Assembly: GCF_030272615.1 (NCBI RefSeq)
Contig: NC_081410.1
Coordinates: forward strand, 572,271,241 to 572,335,240
From: Cryptomeria japonica
Taxonomy: Eukaryota > Streptophyta > Pinopsida > Cupressales > Cupressaceae
Direction of reading: 5' to 3'
DNA: 64,000 nucleotides
The stretch's first letter is position 1. Each line of letters opens with the position of its first letter. Position numbers and translations under genes: made by a program. Positions 22,290-33,170 of this stretch are shown piece by piece. The notes below the pieces were generated by a model that saw only the letters and a list, made by a program, of their open reading frames with translations, did no database searches and had not been told where the DNA came from.

Positions 22290-22979
22290 TGTTGGAATTG
22301 TGTTGTCATTGATGTCAACCGGTATAGAAGGACAACTAGTATGGGTGTATTGTTGACATAAAGTCATTGAGGTCAATCAATGTTGTAGGTCATTGGTAAA
22401 GAAGAAGATTGTCATTTAGAAGAATGACCACTGGAGTCACTAGTACACAAGTTAGTGTTTGACTTGTGTGGACTATATGGACATGTTACCAGTATAGTCT
22501 ATCACTGGTAAGGAGAAGATGTCAACTGGTAAGTGATGTGTTGACATGGAGAAGATAAGCTAACCAAATGAGTGGATAACCAAAAAACTTATGACCAGTG
22601 TAAAAATAGGATGAGCGAGGTGCTAGAGCTATTGTTTGTGATGAAGAGGAAGAATTTTACCTAAATCACATCAACACAAGAGGAGAAGGATGTACTGGTC
22701 ATCAGTATGTTGTGTGGATGTAGAATAGCAGGACTCCCACTAGATAAAGATGCAATCACCATACGATGAGATGACTAATAGTGAATGTTCGCACACTAGA
22801 TCACATGTGCCTGTTTGAAGATATGTTGCATTAACATGGAAGCCACATGAGTGAATTGCAGGATGTACCTGACAAGGATCCACTCTCACTCATAAGTGGA
22901 GCTTATCTCCTATTATGCAAAGTGTGAATCATAATTTTGTGAGATAAGGAAGAATAGATAAAGGCAAGTGTGTGAAGGA
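22290..22979 (+). repeat. Element K 5' LTR, first part
   Basis: Begins TGTTGGAATTGTGTTGTC, six bases after the stop codon of G ORF2. It carries the cattgatgtcaac motif typical of the start of LTRs in this window. Cut at 22,979 by element E, with aagga at 22,975-22,979. It continues at 53,144. No coding sequence is seen. Confidence 0.75.
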
Positions 22980-23920
22980 TGTTGGGATACAAGAACATTT
23001 AGAGGGGGGGGGAATCAATGTATCGCTGGTAAGATAAGATTTTATGCTTTTATGACATTGACATATAAACTGGTAAATGAAGAAACATATAACTTGAAGC
23101 AAATAAACCATACACATGAATGAAAACCATGACACACAAAATTTATACATGGAAAACCTCAAAGAGGAAAAGCCACGGTGGGATTTGTGACCCACAATAT
23201 CAATTCATTGGCCATATCAAAGAGATTACATAGAAAGGGGGCCTGCACATGTAGGAAGGCACACTACCTAGAGCACACTGCTCATCTCTAAAGAGTCTCA
23301 CTGACTACAAGCTTCTGCTGAAATAAAATAGCAATAATGAGCTCACAAAATGCATTTGCAATGCCAAAAAAAGTTCTAGTTATAGCTCTGCTTTGTACCG
23401 GTTCATAAACCCTAAACACTTCTACCGATATCTTCTTTCCTCCAAGAGTGCTTTACAAACCATCTAGATATCATTGCATGATATAACATTCGCATACAAA
23501 TGATCTACATACATATCCTTCGCATTACACAGTTCTACTGCCTTGCAATATATTCTCCTATTCCATCCTTGTTACATCCTCATATTTTGTCTTATCATAT
23601 TGACCTAACAAACTGACCTATATACCCTTTACAAACAATATGCCTTATGTTGGCTTACAATACATTACAAAAGATATACAATGTAGGCCTAATATAATAA
23701 TTACAAAATGATTTTACAAATAAAACTTCCTTGACTAATTTTGACTTCCCTGAAGTGTTGGATGCATGTGTCGGTGCCGATGTCAGTGTCGTTTGTAACC
23801 CTAGATACCCCAATGTCATTGTTTGCTGGTGAATGCCTCCTAATGCCGGTATATGACTTTTATAGAATCTTGTTGCCATCAATGACAAAATATGAATCCG
23901 ATGAGTGTCAATTACCAACA
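22980..23920 (-). repeat. Element E 3' LTR
   Basis: 941 bp, plus strand tgttgggatacaagaac to caattaccaaca. Outer flank is the target-site copy, inner flank is the complement of the PPT (atctccctctttggcatt). A 9-bp poly-G/C tract lies at about 23,004. The 13-bp arms gttgccatcaatg (23,872-23,884) and cattgatggcaac (23,935-23,947) enclose the LTR/PPT border. Confidence 0.93.
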
Positions 23921-24159
23921 ATCTCCCTCTTTGGCATTGATGGCAACACTCATGTGAAAAATAGATTCCATGCCAGTTCAACTAAAGTGTGACACATGCT
24001 CCCCCTCAGAAATACACTTTGTCTGATATCCTTCTCATATTTTTCACATATATACACCCCCCTTTGGCATAAATGCCAAATACCGGTGAAATAATTGAAA
24101 GAATTTGATTCAGAATCTATGCAAAAGAATGAATAAATATAAATTATTCTATAGGAGCT
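23921..24159 (-). other. Element E PPT and 3' UTR
   Basis: Reverse complement of gccaaagagggagat next to the LTR, a second tract ctccccctcag near 24,000 and a third (cccccctttggcat) near 24,057. No coding sequence. Confidence 0.75.
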
Positions 24160-24501
24160 TGACCAATTTCAAAATTTTTGGGTAAGCTTTGTCTAGCAAC
24201 TGTAAGTATGTATCCTAGCTGGTTTTAAAAGTTTTAGATATGGATACAAGTCCATTCAGTAAGTGTGCAAGTTTTTCCTTCTCTGTGACTTTTTTTGGTG
24301 TGGGCTTTGCAATCATATCCATACATTCTCTCTTATGTACACCAAGTGAATCCAATCTTGGACTCACCAATCCTCTGAGACTCCTTACTCTCCGAATGAT
24401 ATTTTCTCTTTCCTTTTCAAAATAAAAAATTTGATTCTCGAAGGACAAAATTTGTCCACCAATGGATGTTGTGCATGAGGTTAATCCATCAAAATAATTA
24501 A
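24160..24501 (-). pseudogene. ORF2 of element E, C-terminal part
   Basis: Minus-strand frame with a coiled-coil end QIFYFEKERENIIRRVRSL, then RGLVSPRLDSLGVHKRECMD, AHLLNGLVSISKTFK and, after a stop at 24,213 where B has a Trp codon, DTYLQLLDKAYPKIL. Homology to D reaches the D position of about 29,780 and then ends abruptly at 24,501 against the D LTR. The rest of E ORF2 is at 48,234-50,649. Confidence 0.8.
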
Positions 24502-25381
24502 CAATATTGATTCATTTTGTTTTCATTTATAGCAACAAGATTAGATGGAAGTCACATACCAGCATTAGGAGGTATTCACCGACAGACACCAGCATTGGAG
24601 CATCTAGGGTTACAATCATCACCGACACTGACACCAGCTTACAACACTTCAAGGAAGCTGACATCAAAGAAGATTTATTTGAAAAATCATTTCTTAATTA
24701 TTGTATAAGGTTGACATTGTATATATTTTTGTATTGTAAGATGACATAAGGCATATTGTTTGTAAAGGGTATATAGGTCAGTTTGTTAGGTCATTATGAT
24801 ATGATAGATAGATGATAGGATAAAATATGTGGATGAGATTGTGGAATATAAAATAATAGGATTGTGGAATGCGAAGATCATTTGTATGCAAATGTTGTAT
24901 GATGCAATGATTTGTAGATTTTTTGTAAGACATTCTTGGAGGGAAGGAGACACTGGTACAGAGCAGAGCTATAACCAGAACTCTTTTTGGCATAAGAGAT
25001 GCATTTTGTGAGTTTATTTTCATTGTTTTACTTCAGCAAAAGCTTGTAGTCACTGAGACTCTTTAGTGATGAGTAGTGTGCTCTAGGTAGTGTTCCTTCC
25101 TGCATGTGTAGGCCCCCTCTTTATGTAATATATTTCATATGGTTAGTGAATTGATATTGTGGGTCACAAATCCCATCATGGTTTTTCCTCTTTGAGGTTT
25201 TCCACGTATAAATTCTATATGTTATGGTGTTCATTCATGTGGATGGTTTATTTGTTTCAAGTTATATGTTTATTCTTTTACAGGTTTATGTGTGTATGGT
25301 ATAAAATCATAAAATCTTATCTTACCAGTAGAACACTAACTCACCCCCCCCCCCCCCTCTCTATGTTCTTGGATCCCAACA
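24502..25381 (+). repeat. Element D 5' LTR (5' end trimmed)
   Basis: About 880 bp, starting attgattcattttg where the 3' LTR reads attggattcattttg after 20-odd bases of terminus, and ending cttggatcccaaca. It has ggtatataggtcag near 24,769, the tgcatgtgtaggcccc box near 25,103, gtgggtcacaaatcccatc near 25,160 and a poly-C run of about 15 at 25,343. Confidence 0.9.
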
Positions 25382-25455
25382 ATTGGTATCAGAGCCTTGT
25401 ACCTCGAAGGAAGTTTAACGGCTTGAGGAAGATTCTGAAATCGAAATCTTTAGGC
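25382..25455 (+). other. Element D primer-binding site and leader
   Basis: attggtatcagagcc follows the LTR directly, an exact match to the initiator-Met tRNA complement. The codon aligned with the H start (ATGAGGAAG at 55,823) is TTGAGGAAG here, so the next in-frame ATG at 25,456 is used as start. Confidence 0.9.
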
Positions 25456-26579
25456 ATGGCTATGGAAAAGAAACTTGAGATGGCTCTTGAGGATTATGAT
25501 GTTGAAAGGATGAAGAACTTGAAACTGCAAGATGAACTAAATTTTGCAAATGAATTCATTCTTGTCCTAGAAGAAAGGTTATCATCATCTCAAGCTAGGA
25601 GGAAGGAAATTTTTCAAGAATAGGATGATGATAATGAACTCAAGGAACATTGTCAAAAAGTGAGTCAAGCAAACATGCTCATGCAAAATGTAATGCAAGG
25701 CCTGACTATGAGGATGTCAAAGGATATTGAGGGCAGAAAGAAGAAAGCAGAAAATCTTGCTAGATCTTTGAAGAACAAATCTGAGGAATGTGACAGTTTG
25801 GCTCATGAGAATGATATATTGAAAACTAGTTTGGTGCAATCCCAAAATAATGAACAAGAACTTGAAAGAGAAGTAATGTCTTTAAGAGATGATCTGACTA
25901 CTACAAGTGAATACAAAGAAAAGTTTAGGATCAGTGCTATACAACTAGATAACTTATTGAAAAGACAAAGTCAAAGTGATGATTCTAGAGGACTTGGATT
26001 TGAACATGGTGAAAGCTCCAGTACTACAGATTAGACAACCAGTATGGAGAACTCATCAGAATAGAGGAAATTGATAAGGAAATCTAATGCTTATAAATTC
26101 AATGGTTTGATTTGTTTGTGATAAATTTGGGCATATGGCTAAACAATGTAGAAATAGAGCAAATCAAAACTACAATTCTATTCCCAGTCAATGCACGGAT
26201 TGCAAGAAATATGGTCATAAGTTAGAAGACTATGATGAATGTTAAATGTCATGCATGTGGAAAGTTTTGATATTTGGCTAATCATTGTAGGTCAAGGAAT
26301 GACACTAGATATGTCAAAGAAATTCAAAAGAACAATGTTACATGTTATGCATGCAACAAAATAGGTCATATTGTTAAGTACTATAGAAGAAAGACTCAAT
26401 GGGTTAGTAATAATCAAGAAAATGAGAAAGGAAAGGAGAAGGTAGATGAAATATAATAGGATCACACCAAGAGACGAGTTAGAAAATCTGAAGGACCAAG
26501 TGGAGATGCAACAACACCGGTAACTCCATTGGTAGAACAAGGCATTTCTTCGCCGACAAGAAATTCCACTGGTAACTGA
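25456..26579 (+). pseudogene. ORF1 of element D, coiled coil plus CCHC knuckles
   Basis: Start MAMEKKLEMALEDYDVERM. Residues 1 to about 190 are heptad-rich and charged, interrupted by a stop at 25,621. The linker LLKRQSQSDDSRGLGFEHGE marks the SIRE/Maximus-type gag region before the zinc fingers. Knuckle sequences near 26,105-26,380 are decayed (for example CDKFGHMAKQC remnants), with CYACNKIGHIVKYY near 26,343. The tail QDHTKRRVRKSEG is basic and ends at 26,577-26,579. No capsid domain precedes the coiled coil, since the PBS is only about 75 bp upstream. Would act as an RNA-binding nucleocapsid; this copy is disabled. Confidence 0.8.
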
Positions 26580-26941
26580 GGCATTAGCCTTAGGGATTGG
26601 AAAACTCATTGCAAATCTTGCATATTCCTTAGAGGAGATTAGAGGACATTTGGAGAGTTGTGTTCATCATTAATGAAGGTTTACCCAACATAAGACTATG
26701 AAATCAACATCTCGTAGGGTAGATCGTGAAGCATTTATGACAAAAAAAGATTAGGGTTTATTCACTGTTAAAAAGGGAGAGTGGATTCATTTTCACTCAC
26801 CTAGCACTCAAGCATTCAAAGCGAAGCAAGGTAAATTTTAGGTGATTAAGAGCGAGCAAAGTCATTCTGAAAGGATTTCTAGCAGTTATCTGAAAAGTAG
26901 TCAATCTTCCAACCGATGTTCATTTTTAGGTATTCTTTGAA
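26580..26941 (+). promoter_or_regulatory. D inter-ORF spacer with candidate internal promoter for ORF2
   Basis: attagggtttattcact followed by gttaaaaaggg at 26,766-26,776 occupies the position of ctaataaaagg in E and ctataaat in H. About 165 bp later comes the ORF2 ATG. The intervening leader has attcaaagcgaagcaagg, similar to the repeats in B. No reading frame spans the spacer. Confidence 0.45.
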
Positions 26942-29900
26942 ATGGCATCTAGATATTCAGCTCCTACTTTCATTACAAAACCAGCTGTTATTGAAGTTAA
27001 GGATAGGATGAGACCCATTTTCAAGGAGGTTCCCCTGATAGCTAAGAAAGAAGACTCTACAGGAGGATTCTCTAGGGTTCCCGACGACATGATGTATGTT
27101 GAAGACATAAGGGCATACATTCACTGCACCTTGGAGGATCCAGGCATAGAGGAGATCAAAGACATGTATCAATCGGTGATACTAGGCAACTCTAGAACCA
27201 TCAATCTAGAATACAAATCCATTGAGGATCTAGGGTTAACCAGTATCCTATACATATCGAAATTCAAGGATGCGGTCATTAGATAAGTTCTGAGTAGGGT
27301 TCACAATGAGTTTATCTGCCTGGATTGGCCTTACATGATTACAAAGGAGGCTATTCAAGAAATCATCAGCTTACCTAAGGTCGAACAAGAACCTGGAAAG
27401 AAAATCTCTAACATAGAGGTTGAGAAACTCACTGGTGCAACCCATGACAATAGATCAATGAGGATCAACACAATCACCGACACTGATGTGAAGTTTGCAA
27501 GCATGATAATTATTTATAAGGTAACTCAATATATCTAACTAAATTTTGTTGCTAGTTCTTGCATCCATGTTGCATATTAGATGTTGAGGAATGATACAAA
27601 ATACGATTTATGTGAATGGTTGAGGAGTGTATTGACATTGAATCTTGGAAAGATCAAAGGTGTTAAGAAATGAACCTTTAGATATGGAAATCTAATTGTT
27701 TGTTTGATGCTTTACTTCATAAATGAGCTACTTGGTCTAGGGAAGAAGTGTTGGGCTCATTACATATCAGTAGGTATGCAGATCAAGTAAGCAATTACTA
27801 GTCTTCATACCGGCAAAGATGAGAAACTTTGGGGTTATTTCAAAACATTTCAGGAAAACATTAGGCAGAGGGAGAGATTATCAAAGAACATTATGGAGAA
27901 GTATTCCACTGATATTTGTTTCATGGTGAAGACCAATGAAACCCTCATGGAAGCAGCAGAATCAAGGACCATATGGGTCCAAGAGCTTGGATATGAGGTG
28001 GATGACAAAATTTTGGATCTCTATACAAAAATGCTGCTAGATGCCCCATTGGATGAAAAAACCAAACATTTTGGCACTACATAAGAGAAAGCTCTTGAAG
28101 TCAAAACTGGCTTCAACAAGAAGATAAGAGAGAAGAAAATAGATAACATGTCTGCATTTGTGCATAATTTCATTCATAGGATAGGAAATGAAATGGGTTC
28201 TCGATCCAAACCAACAGGAGAATCGGTAGCAAAATTGATAGTGGCTAGTACTCCAAAAGTGAAGAGGCCTAAAGATTACATTTCTACCATCGCTTTTGAT
28301 TCTGATCCATAGGACAATGAACTTCTATCATTCACAAGGGTATAGAGGAAGAAAGTAGATCAACCACCAGTAGAGGAGAAGAAGGTGGAGCCAAGGAGGA
28401 AACTTGTTAGAAAGGTAGAAAAACCTACTGCACCCCCACCTCCAGCAAGGAAGCCTACACAAAAGAGAAAACTAGTTAAATCCACTATAGCAACCCCCAA
28501 CAAAAAGAAGAAGAGTGATGATGCTACTAATTTTTGTAAGGCCAAAATGACCTATGCTTAATTAATTGATGAAATTACAAAGGATGAAATTCTAAAAAAA
28601 TGTATCTATATACTATGAGAGTTTAGAGGATAATGAGTAGAATGAGATAGAGGAGGCAATTTTGTTGCATATATATTTATAATAAATCCTTAGTACAAAT
28701 TTTGAAGGAAATACCTCTATCATTGTACAATAAACTAAATACTAGAAGACTTGATGCAGTCAAGAGGGATAGAGAGATCAAAGAGGTAGAAAATTTGAAT
28801 TTGTGTGGTGCAATAAGTAATGAAGAAATGAAGAGGTGTATATATTTTTCTAATAGGACAATTTTTAGTAGTAAACCCCAGAAAATAAGCCTAATTATGG
28901 GCAGAGTTAATGGGGTTATAAATGAGACCAATGAGGGTTGGGCCAAATTCTTCCAGAAGAATCCAAACTTTCTTACCTCTCATGAAGAATTTGTTAAGTC
29001 AACAACTTCCACCATCCTAGATAAATCAAAAGGGAAAGGTATTTTGGGAAGTTCTAAACCAATTTTGGATATACCGATAGAAATTAAGGGTGAACAGACA
29101 CCACTGGAAGCTAAGGAGAGTGTACAGTCTATACCAAATGAAAATATTTTTGAGAAAGGAAATGTATAGGATATTGAGAATATTATGGATAATACCCCAC
29201 TGATAGTAATTGTTACTGCAACAAGTGGTGAAGCCACCGGTGCAAAGGAGGTTAGGGTAAAGGTAAAGATAACTGAGACTACACTGCCAGTAGATATTGA
29301 TTCCTTGACAAAGATTTTGGAAATTGACACTTCTCAAGTTGAGAAGAAATCAATAACTAAGATGAGTCCCATTGAATTAATGATGGTAGTTACTCAAAGT
29401 CTACTAAAGGAGGGATCATCAGATAAGGGAATAATAGATCAATCAGTTATAGTTTTGCATAGATTAATCCCTAATTGCATGATTGAGAATGAAGCAAGCC
29501 CTTCTGGCAAGCTTAAAACACTAACATAGCACATATCTAACAAGTTTCAATCACTGTAGCAGATATCACACCGGAAAGCACTAGAAAGATTTACTGTGGC
29601 TAAAAGAGAAGCCTTTGACCAAATAATTATAATAGAGAAGAAGAAAATTGAAGATAAACTCATTCTTATTGAGAATTATTTAAAACAGTGTACAAATATC
29701 TACAGGGTCTATTATAAATAGAAATTCTTACAGCAAATGTAGATAGAAGATTGAAGGAGTTGCATGATAAGGTAGCTAACATTGCAAATTATTTTGATGG
29801 ATTGACCTCTCTAACAACATCTGTTGATGGTCAAATTTGGTCCTTGGAGAATCAAATTTTTTCTCTTGAGAAGGAGAGAGAAAAGATCATTTGGAGAGCA

Positions 29901-30136
29901 AGGAGTCTTAGAGGATTGGTGAGTCCAAGACTAAATTCACTGAGTGTGCATAAGAGATAATGTATGGACATGATTGCTAAACCCACATCAATAGAAGTCT
30001 CAAAAAAGGAAACACTTGCACACTTACTAAGTGGAATGGTATCCATATCTAGAACCTTCAAACCGGCTGGGATACATACCTATAGTTGCTGGATAAGGCT
30101 TACCTAGAAATTTTGAAGTTAGAAAAGCTCCAGTAA
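26942..30136 (+). pseudogene. ORF2 of element D
   Basis: Start MASRYSAPTFITKPAVIEVK; reads about 1,065 codons to the stop at 30,134-30,136 when stops are ignored. N-terminal module (residues 1-130): RMRPIFKEVPLIAKKED, GGFSRVPDDMMYVEDI, YIHCTLEDPGIEEIKDMYQS. Next VLSRVHNEF, MITKEAIQEIISL, TGATHDNRSMRI. Middle: NLIVCLMLYFINEL, YFKTFQENIRQRERL, IMEKYSTDICFMV, ELGYEVDDKILDLYTKML. Then a basic, Pro-rich part (KVEPRRKLVRK), RVNGVINETNEGWAKFFQKN, KMSPIELMMVVTQSLLKEGS with DKGIIDQSVIVLHRLIP, and a C-terminal coiled coil (LENQIFSLEKEREKIIWRA, SPRLNSLSVHKR). Stops near 27,283, 27,536, 27,672, 28,082 and others. No family assignment. No transmembrane segment or signal peptide is evident. Confidence 0.8.
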
Positions 30137-30393
30137 AATAAACAATATTTATTCATTCTTTTGTTTTGAATTCTTTCAATTCTTTCACTGGTCTTTGGCA
30201 TTGATGTGAAAGGGGGGCTGTATGTATGTGAAAAATCAGTATCAAAAAATATCAAAAAAATATCAGACAGGAACCTATGGGAAGGATATCAGAATGAGTG
30301 TACTTCTTAGGGGGAGCATATATCATTTTTCAGTTGAACCGGTAGGGAATCTGTTTTTCACATGAGTGTTTCCATCAATGCCAAAGGGGAGAT
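30137..30393 (+). other. Element D 3' UTR and PPT
   Basis: Non-coding. First purine tract gatgtgaaaggggggctg near 30,203, a ttagggggagcata tract near 30,307, and the priming tract ccaaaggggagat at 30,381-30,393. Confidence 0.75.
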
Positions 30394-30805
30394 TGTTAGA
30401 AATTGACACTCATTGGATTCATTTTGTTGTCATTGATGGCAACAAGATTACATGGAAGTAACATACCAACATTAAGACGTGTTCATCGGCAAACACTAGC
30501 ATTGGAGCATCCAAGGTTACAACCGACACTAGCACCAGCTTACAGCACTTCAAGGAAACCGACATCAAGGAAGCTTTATTTGAAAAATCATTTTATAATT
30601 ATTATATAAGGCTGGCATTGTTTATCTTTTTGTATTGTAAGATAACATAAGGCATGTTGTTTGTATAAGGTATATAGGTCAATTTGTTAGGTCATTATGA
30701 TATGATAGATAGATGATAGGATAGAATATGTGGATGAGATTGTGGATTATAACATAATAGGATTGTGGAGTGCGAATGTTGTATCATGTAATAATCTCTA
30801 GATGT
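30394..30805 (+). repeat. Element D 3' LTR, first part
   Basis: Begins TGTTAGAAATTGACACTC after the PPT. It is cut at 30,805 by the C array, with gatgt at 30,801-30,805, and continues at 47,746. The two pieces together make 900 bp, equal to the 5' LTR plus its lost terminus. Confidence 0.92.
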
Positions 30806-32242
30806 TGTTGTATAATGATGAAAAATATATACCCCAACTGGTACTGAGAGGGGGAGGGTGAATCAGTACAGACAAAAACTTTCTCAACAACTTATCAAGT
30901 TAAAACAATACCAACTAGTTGCCTTCATAACTAGACTTAACCATCGCAATACCAGTTACAAAAAGTAAGACTTCAAACAACATAAACTAATAAGTCTGAT
31001 CACTTCAAATGCATTCAATACTTGATAACAAATTCACCCATAAACATATGCATGTGGTATACTAGTAATACCATATCCTAATAGCTTTGCATGCATAATT
31101 ACTAAAACACAGAATACTTAATCATCACATGAAAAATGCACAACTCATGACACACAAATTTTTCATGTGGAAACCCACATGGAAAAAACCACGATGGGGA
31201 TGAATACCCACAAGCTTGTTTTGAACTCTTTTGAAGCTTGCTCTATTAGGAGCATAGTCTAGTTAAAGACTTTATAATAAGGTTCTACTAGGAACTGATC
31301 CTGTTAAAGATCACCTAGTTAAGGGATGGCTATATACCCTGTTAAAGATTGAAACCTTGTTAGAGGTTACCTCGCTAGAGGATTTGAAGAACTCAATGAT
31401 CTTGAGTCACCCAGTTAAAGGATTTACAATAATCCTATTAAAGCTACCCGATAAAGGGATTTTCCAACTATTGAAATGGTGAGAAGAAAACAAGTAAAAC
31501 TATGATCTGATAACAAGACTACATGCCATTGTAGATCCTTTTCAATTCCTCTCTTCTGCAATCACACTCTATAGTTTTCCTCTTATTGGTCTAGCAAGTA
31601 TCTCATCACTTGGATACACACACAACATTTGCCAACAACAAACAATAACAAACATCATCAACTTTATAGACAACAATTATGTCAGTAGCATAAACCCTAA
31701 ACCCTAAGAATCTTAGGTTTACAATACAAGCGGTCCAATCTTGACCATCCAAACACTTTGCATAGAGTAATACAATTTCAAACATATCACAAGACAATTT
31801 GCATCATCCATTCTTCACCACATATGGGAATCAGTAACCCATCACACCTTCTTCTCATATCGCTAAGAAGAATTATCATTCCCGAGGTAGATGTTTAATG
31901 CAATCGATCTTCTCATGCAAGATCCTCAAGGAAATCCTTCACGTGCACAAAGCTGATGTGGCACCTCGATCTCATTCACATATCTTAGCTAACTCATCAC
32001 AGAGTATCATCGCTTGCATCGCACAAGCTGGATTGCCAAACCAAAAACCCTAGAGCTGAGACTACCAACCGGTAGTCATGCTTAGTGAAACCCTGACACT
32101 AGTTCACTTACAAATCTCCATACCGGTTAACCATCTTCTTCCAATCTGCATACCAGTTCACTTTCACTTATTGACATCAATGAAAACATACATTATCATC
32201 ATATCATCATGTCGGTTCATCATATGCCAACAATATCCAACA
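30806..32242 (-). repeat. C array LTR 1 (3' LTR of C1)
   Basis: 1,437 bp, plus strand tgttgtataatgatg to caatatccaaca. Inner border is the complement of the PPT (atctcaccctttggcatt). Contains the hairpin string (31,239-31,462) and a two-unit telomere-like run taaaccctaaaccctaag near 31,690. Confidence 0.94.
31239..31462 (-). repeat. String of about twelve short hairpins with a common loop
   Basis: On the plus strand successive units read gctctattaggagc, agtctagttaaagact, ggttctactaggaact, gatcctgttaaagatc, aaccttgttagaggtt, cctcgctagagg, aatcctattaaagct and cccgataaaggg, with others between. Each is an inverted repeat of 3-5 bp around a six- to eight-base loop close to TGTTAR. The same string occurs in the other C LTRs (about 37,100-37,325 and 42,968-43,190) and in both I LTRs (5,990-6,220; 16,265-16,500). 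Stems differ from unit to unit while remaining complementary. Function unknown; the position is the 3' half of the LTR in the sense direction. Confidence 0.75.
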
Positions 32243-32498
32243 ATCTCACCCTTTGGCATTGATGGCAATACTTAGTGTAGCATTGCAACTAAAAACATCA
32301 TAGACCAGTGTATCTGCATTATCATATATCTTCTCCCCATTCATTATTTATCTTCACCTCCTTTGACAACAATGCCAAAGTAGAGGCACAAGCTTCCATA
32401 CTCCACTATTCTTCTCCCCCTATGGAGTAGCATCCTTTAACACATCAATCCTGAAATATTTGACATTGTAGTTCTTGACTGATGTGGAGCACACAACT
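32243..32498 (-). other. C1 PPT and 3' UTR
   Basis: Complement of the priming purine tract at 32,243-32,260, further tracts near 32,338 and 32,412 (ctccccctatggag). No coding sequence. The pol stop is at 32,499-32,501. Confidence 0.75.
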
Positions 32499-33170
32499 TT
32501 ATTTGACTTCATGAAGGGGTAGAACCCCTAATTCACCTCTCAAATAGGTAAATGTTTTCTTTGGTAAGGGCTTAGTGAATATATCTGCTAGCTGCTCCTT
32601 ACTGGAAACATGTTGAAGTACAACTTCCTTATTCTAAACTTTCTCTCTCAAGAAGTTATATTTAAGCTCAATGTGCTTGGTTCTAGCATGCAATACCGGA
32701 TTCTTGGAAATATTAATTGCACTTGTGTTGTCACAAAATATATTCACCGGTTCGGATACAAGTACTTTGAAACCTTCCAATACATGTTTCATCCAGATTG
32801 CTTGAGTGCAGTTCATAAATTCTGCCACATATTCTACTTCAGCTATAGATTGGGAAGTACAGCTCTGCTTCTTACTCATCCATGATACTAGTCTTCCATA
32901 GAAAAAGAGCGCTCCACCGGTTGTTCTCTTTTGGTCGTCAACATTACCTACCATATTAGCATCGATATACACTTTGAGATTGAAGTCACCATTATATGGA
33001 TACCACAATCCATAGTCAATTGTTCCTTTTAGATATCTAAGAATCCTCTTGACTACTACCAAGTGGGATTCTCTTGGACACTTCTAAAAATGAGCTACTA
33101 TGCCCACTACATGAGCAATATTTGGTATGTTGTGCACCACATAGTGCAGCTTACCGATCATTAACTGGTA
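32499..33170 (-). pseudogene. C1 RNase H
   Basis: 33,062-32,634 is open: RILRYLKGTIDYGLWYPYNG, YIDANMVGNVDDQKRTTGG (TDANW expected, Trp to Met), SWMSKKQSCTSQSIAEVEY, FCDNTSAINISKNPVLHART, KYNFLREKV. A TAG at 32,631 then interrupts it; the remaining codons run to the stop at 32,499-32,501. A frameshift separates it from the RT frame near 33,080-33,170. Confidence 0.88.

Noticed and set aside
25343-25358. Poly-C runs as assembly gaps or errors
   Set aside because: They sit at the same place in every LTR with a conserved stem around them; only their exact lengths are doubtful.
27519-27560. An intron in ORF2 (aag|gtaactcaat ... ttgttgctag)
   Set aside because: It has GT and AG ends, but in B the same stretch translates in frame (KVTQSNQLNFVSSSCILAA), so it is coding sequence of variable length.
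31690-31708. Interstitial telomere or chromosome-end remnant
   Set aside because: Only two units, at the same place in every C LTR; it is part of the LTR.
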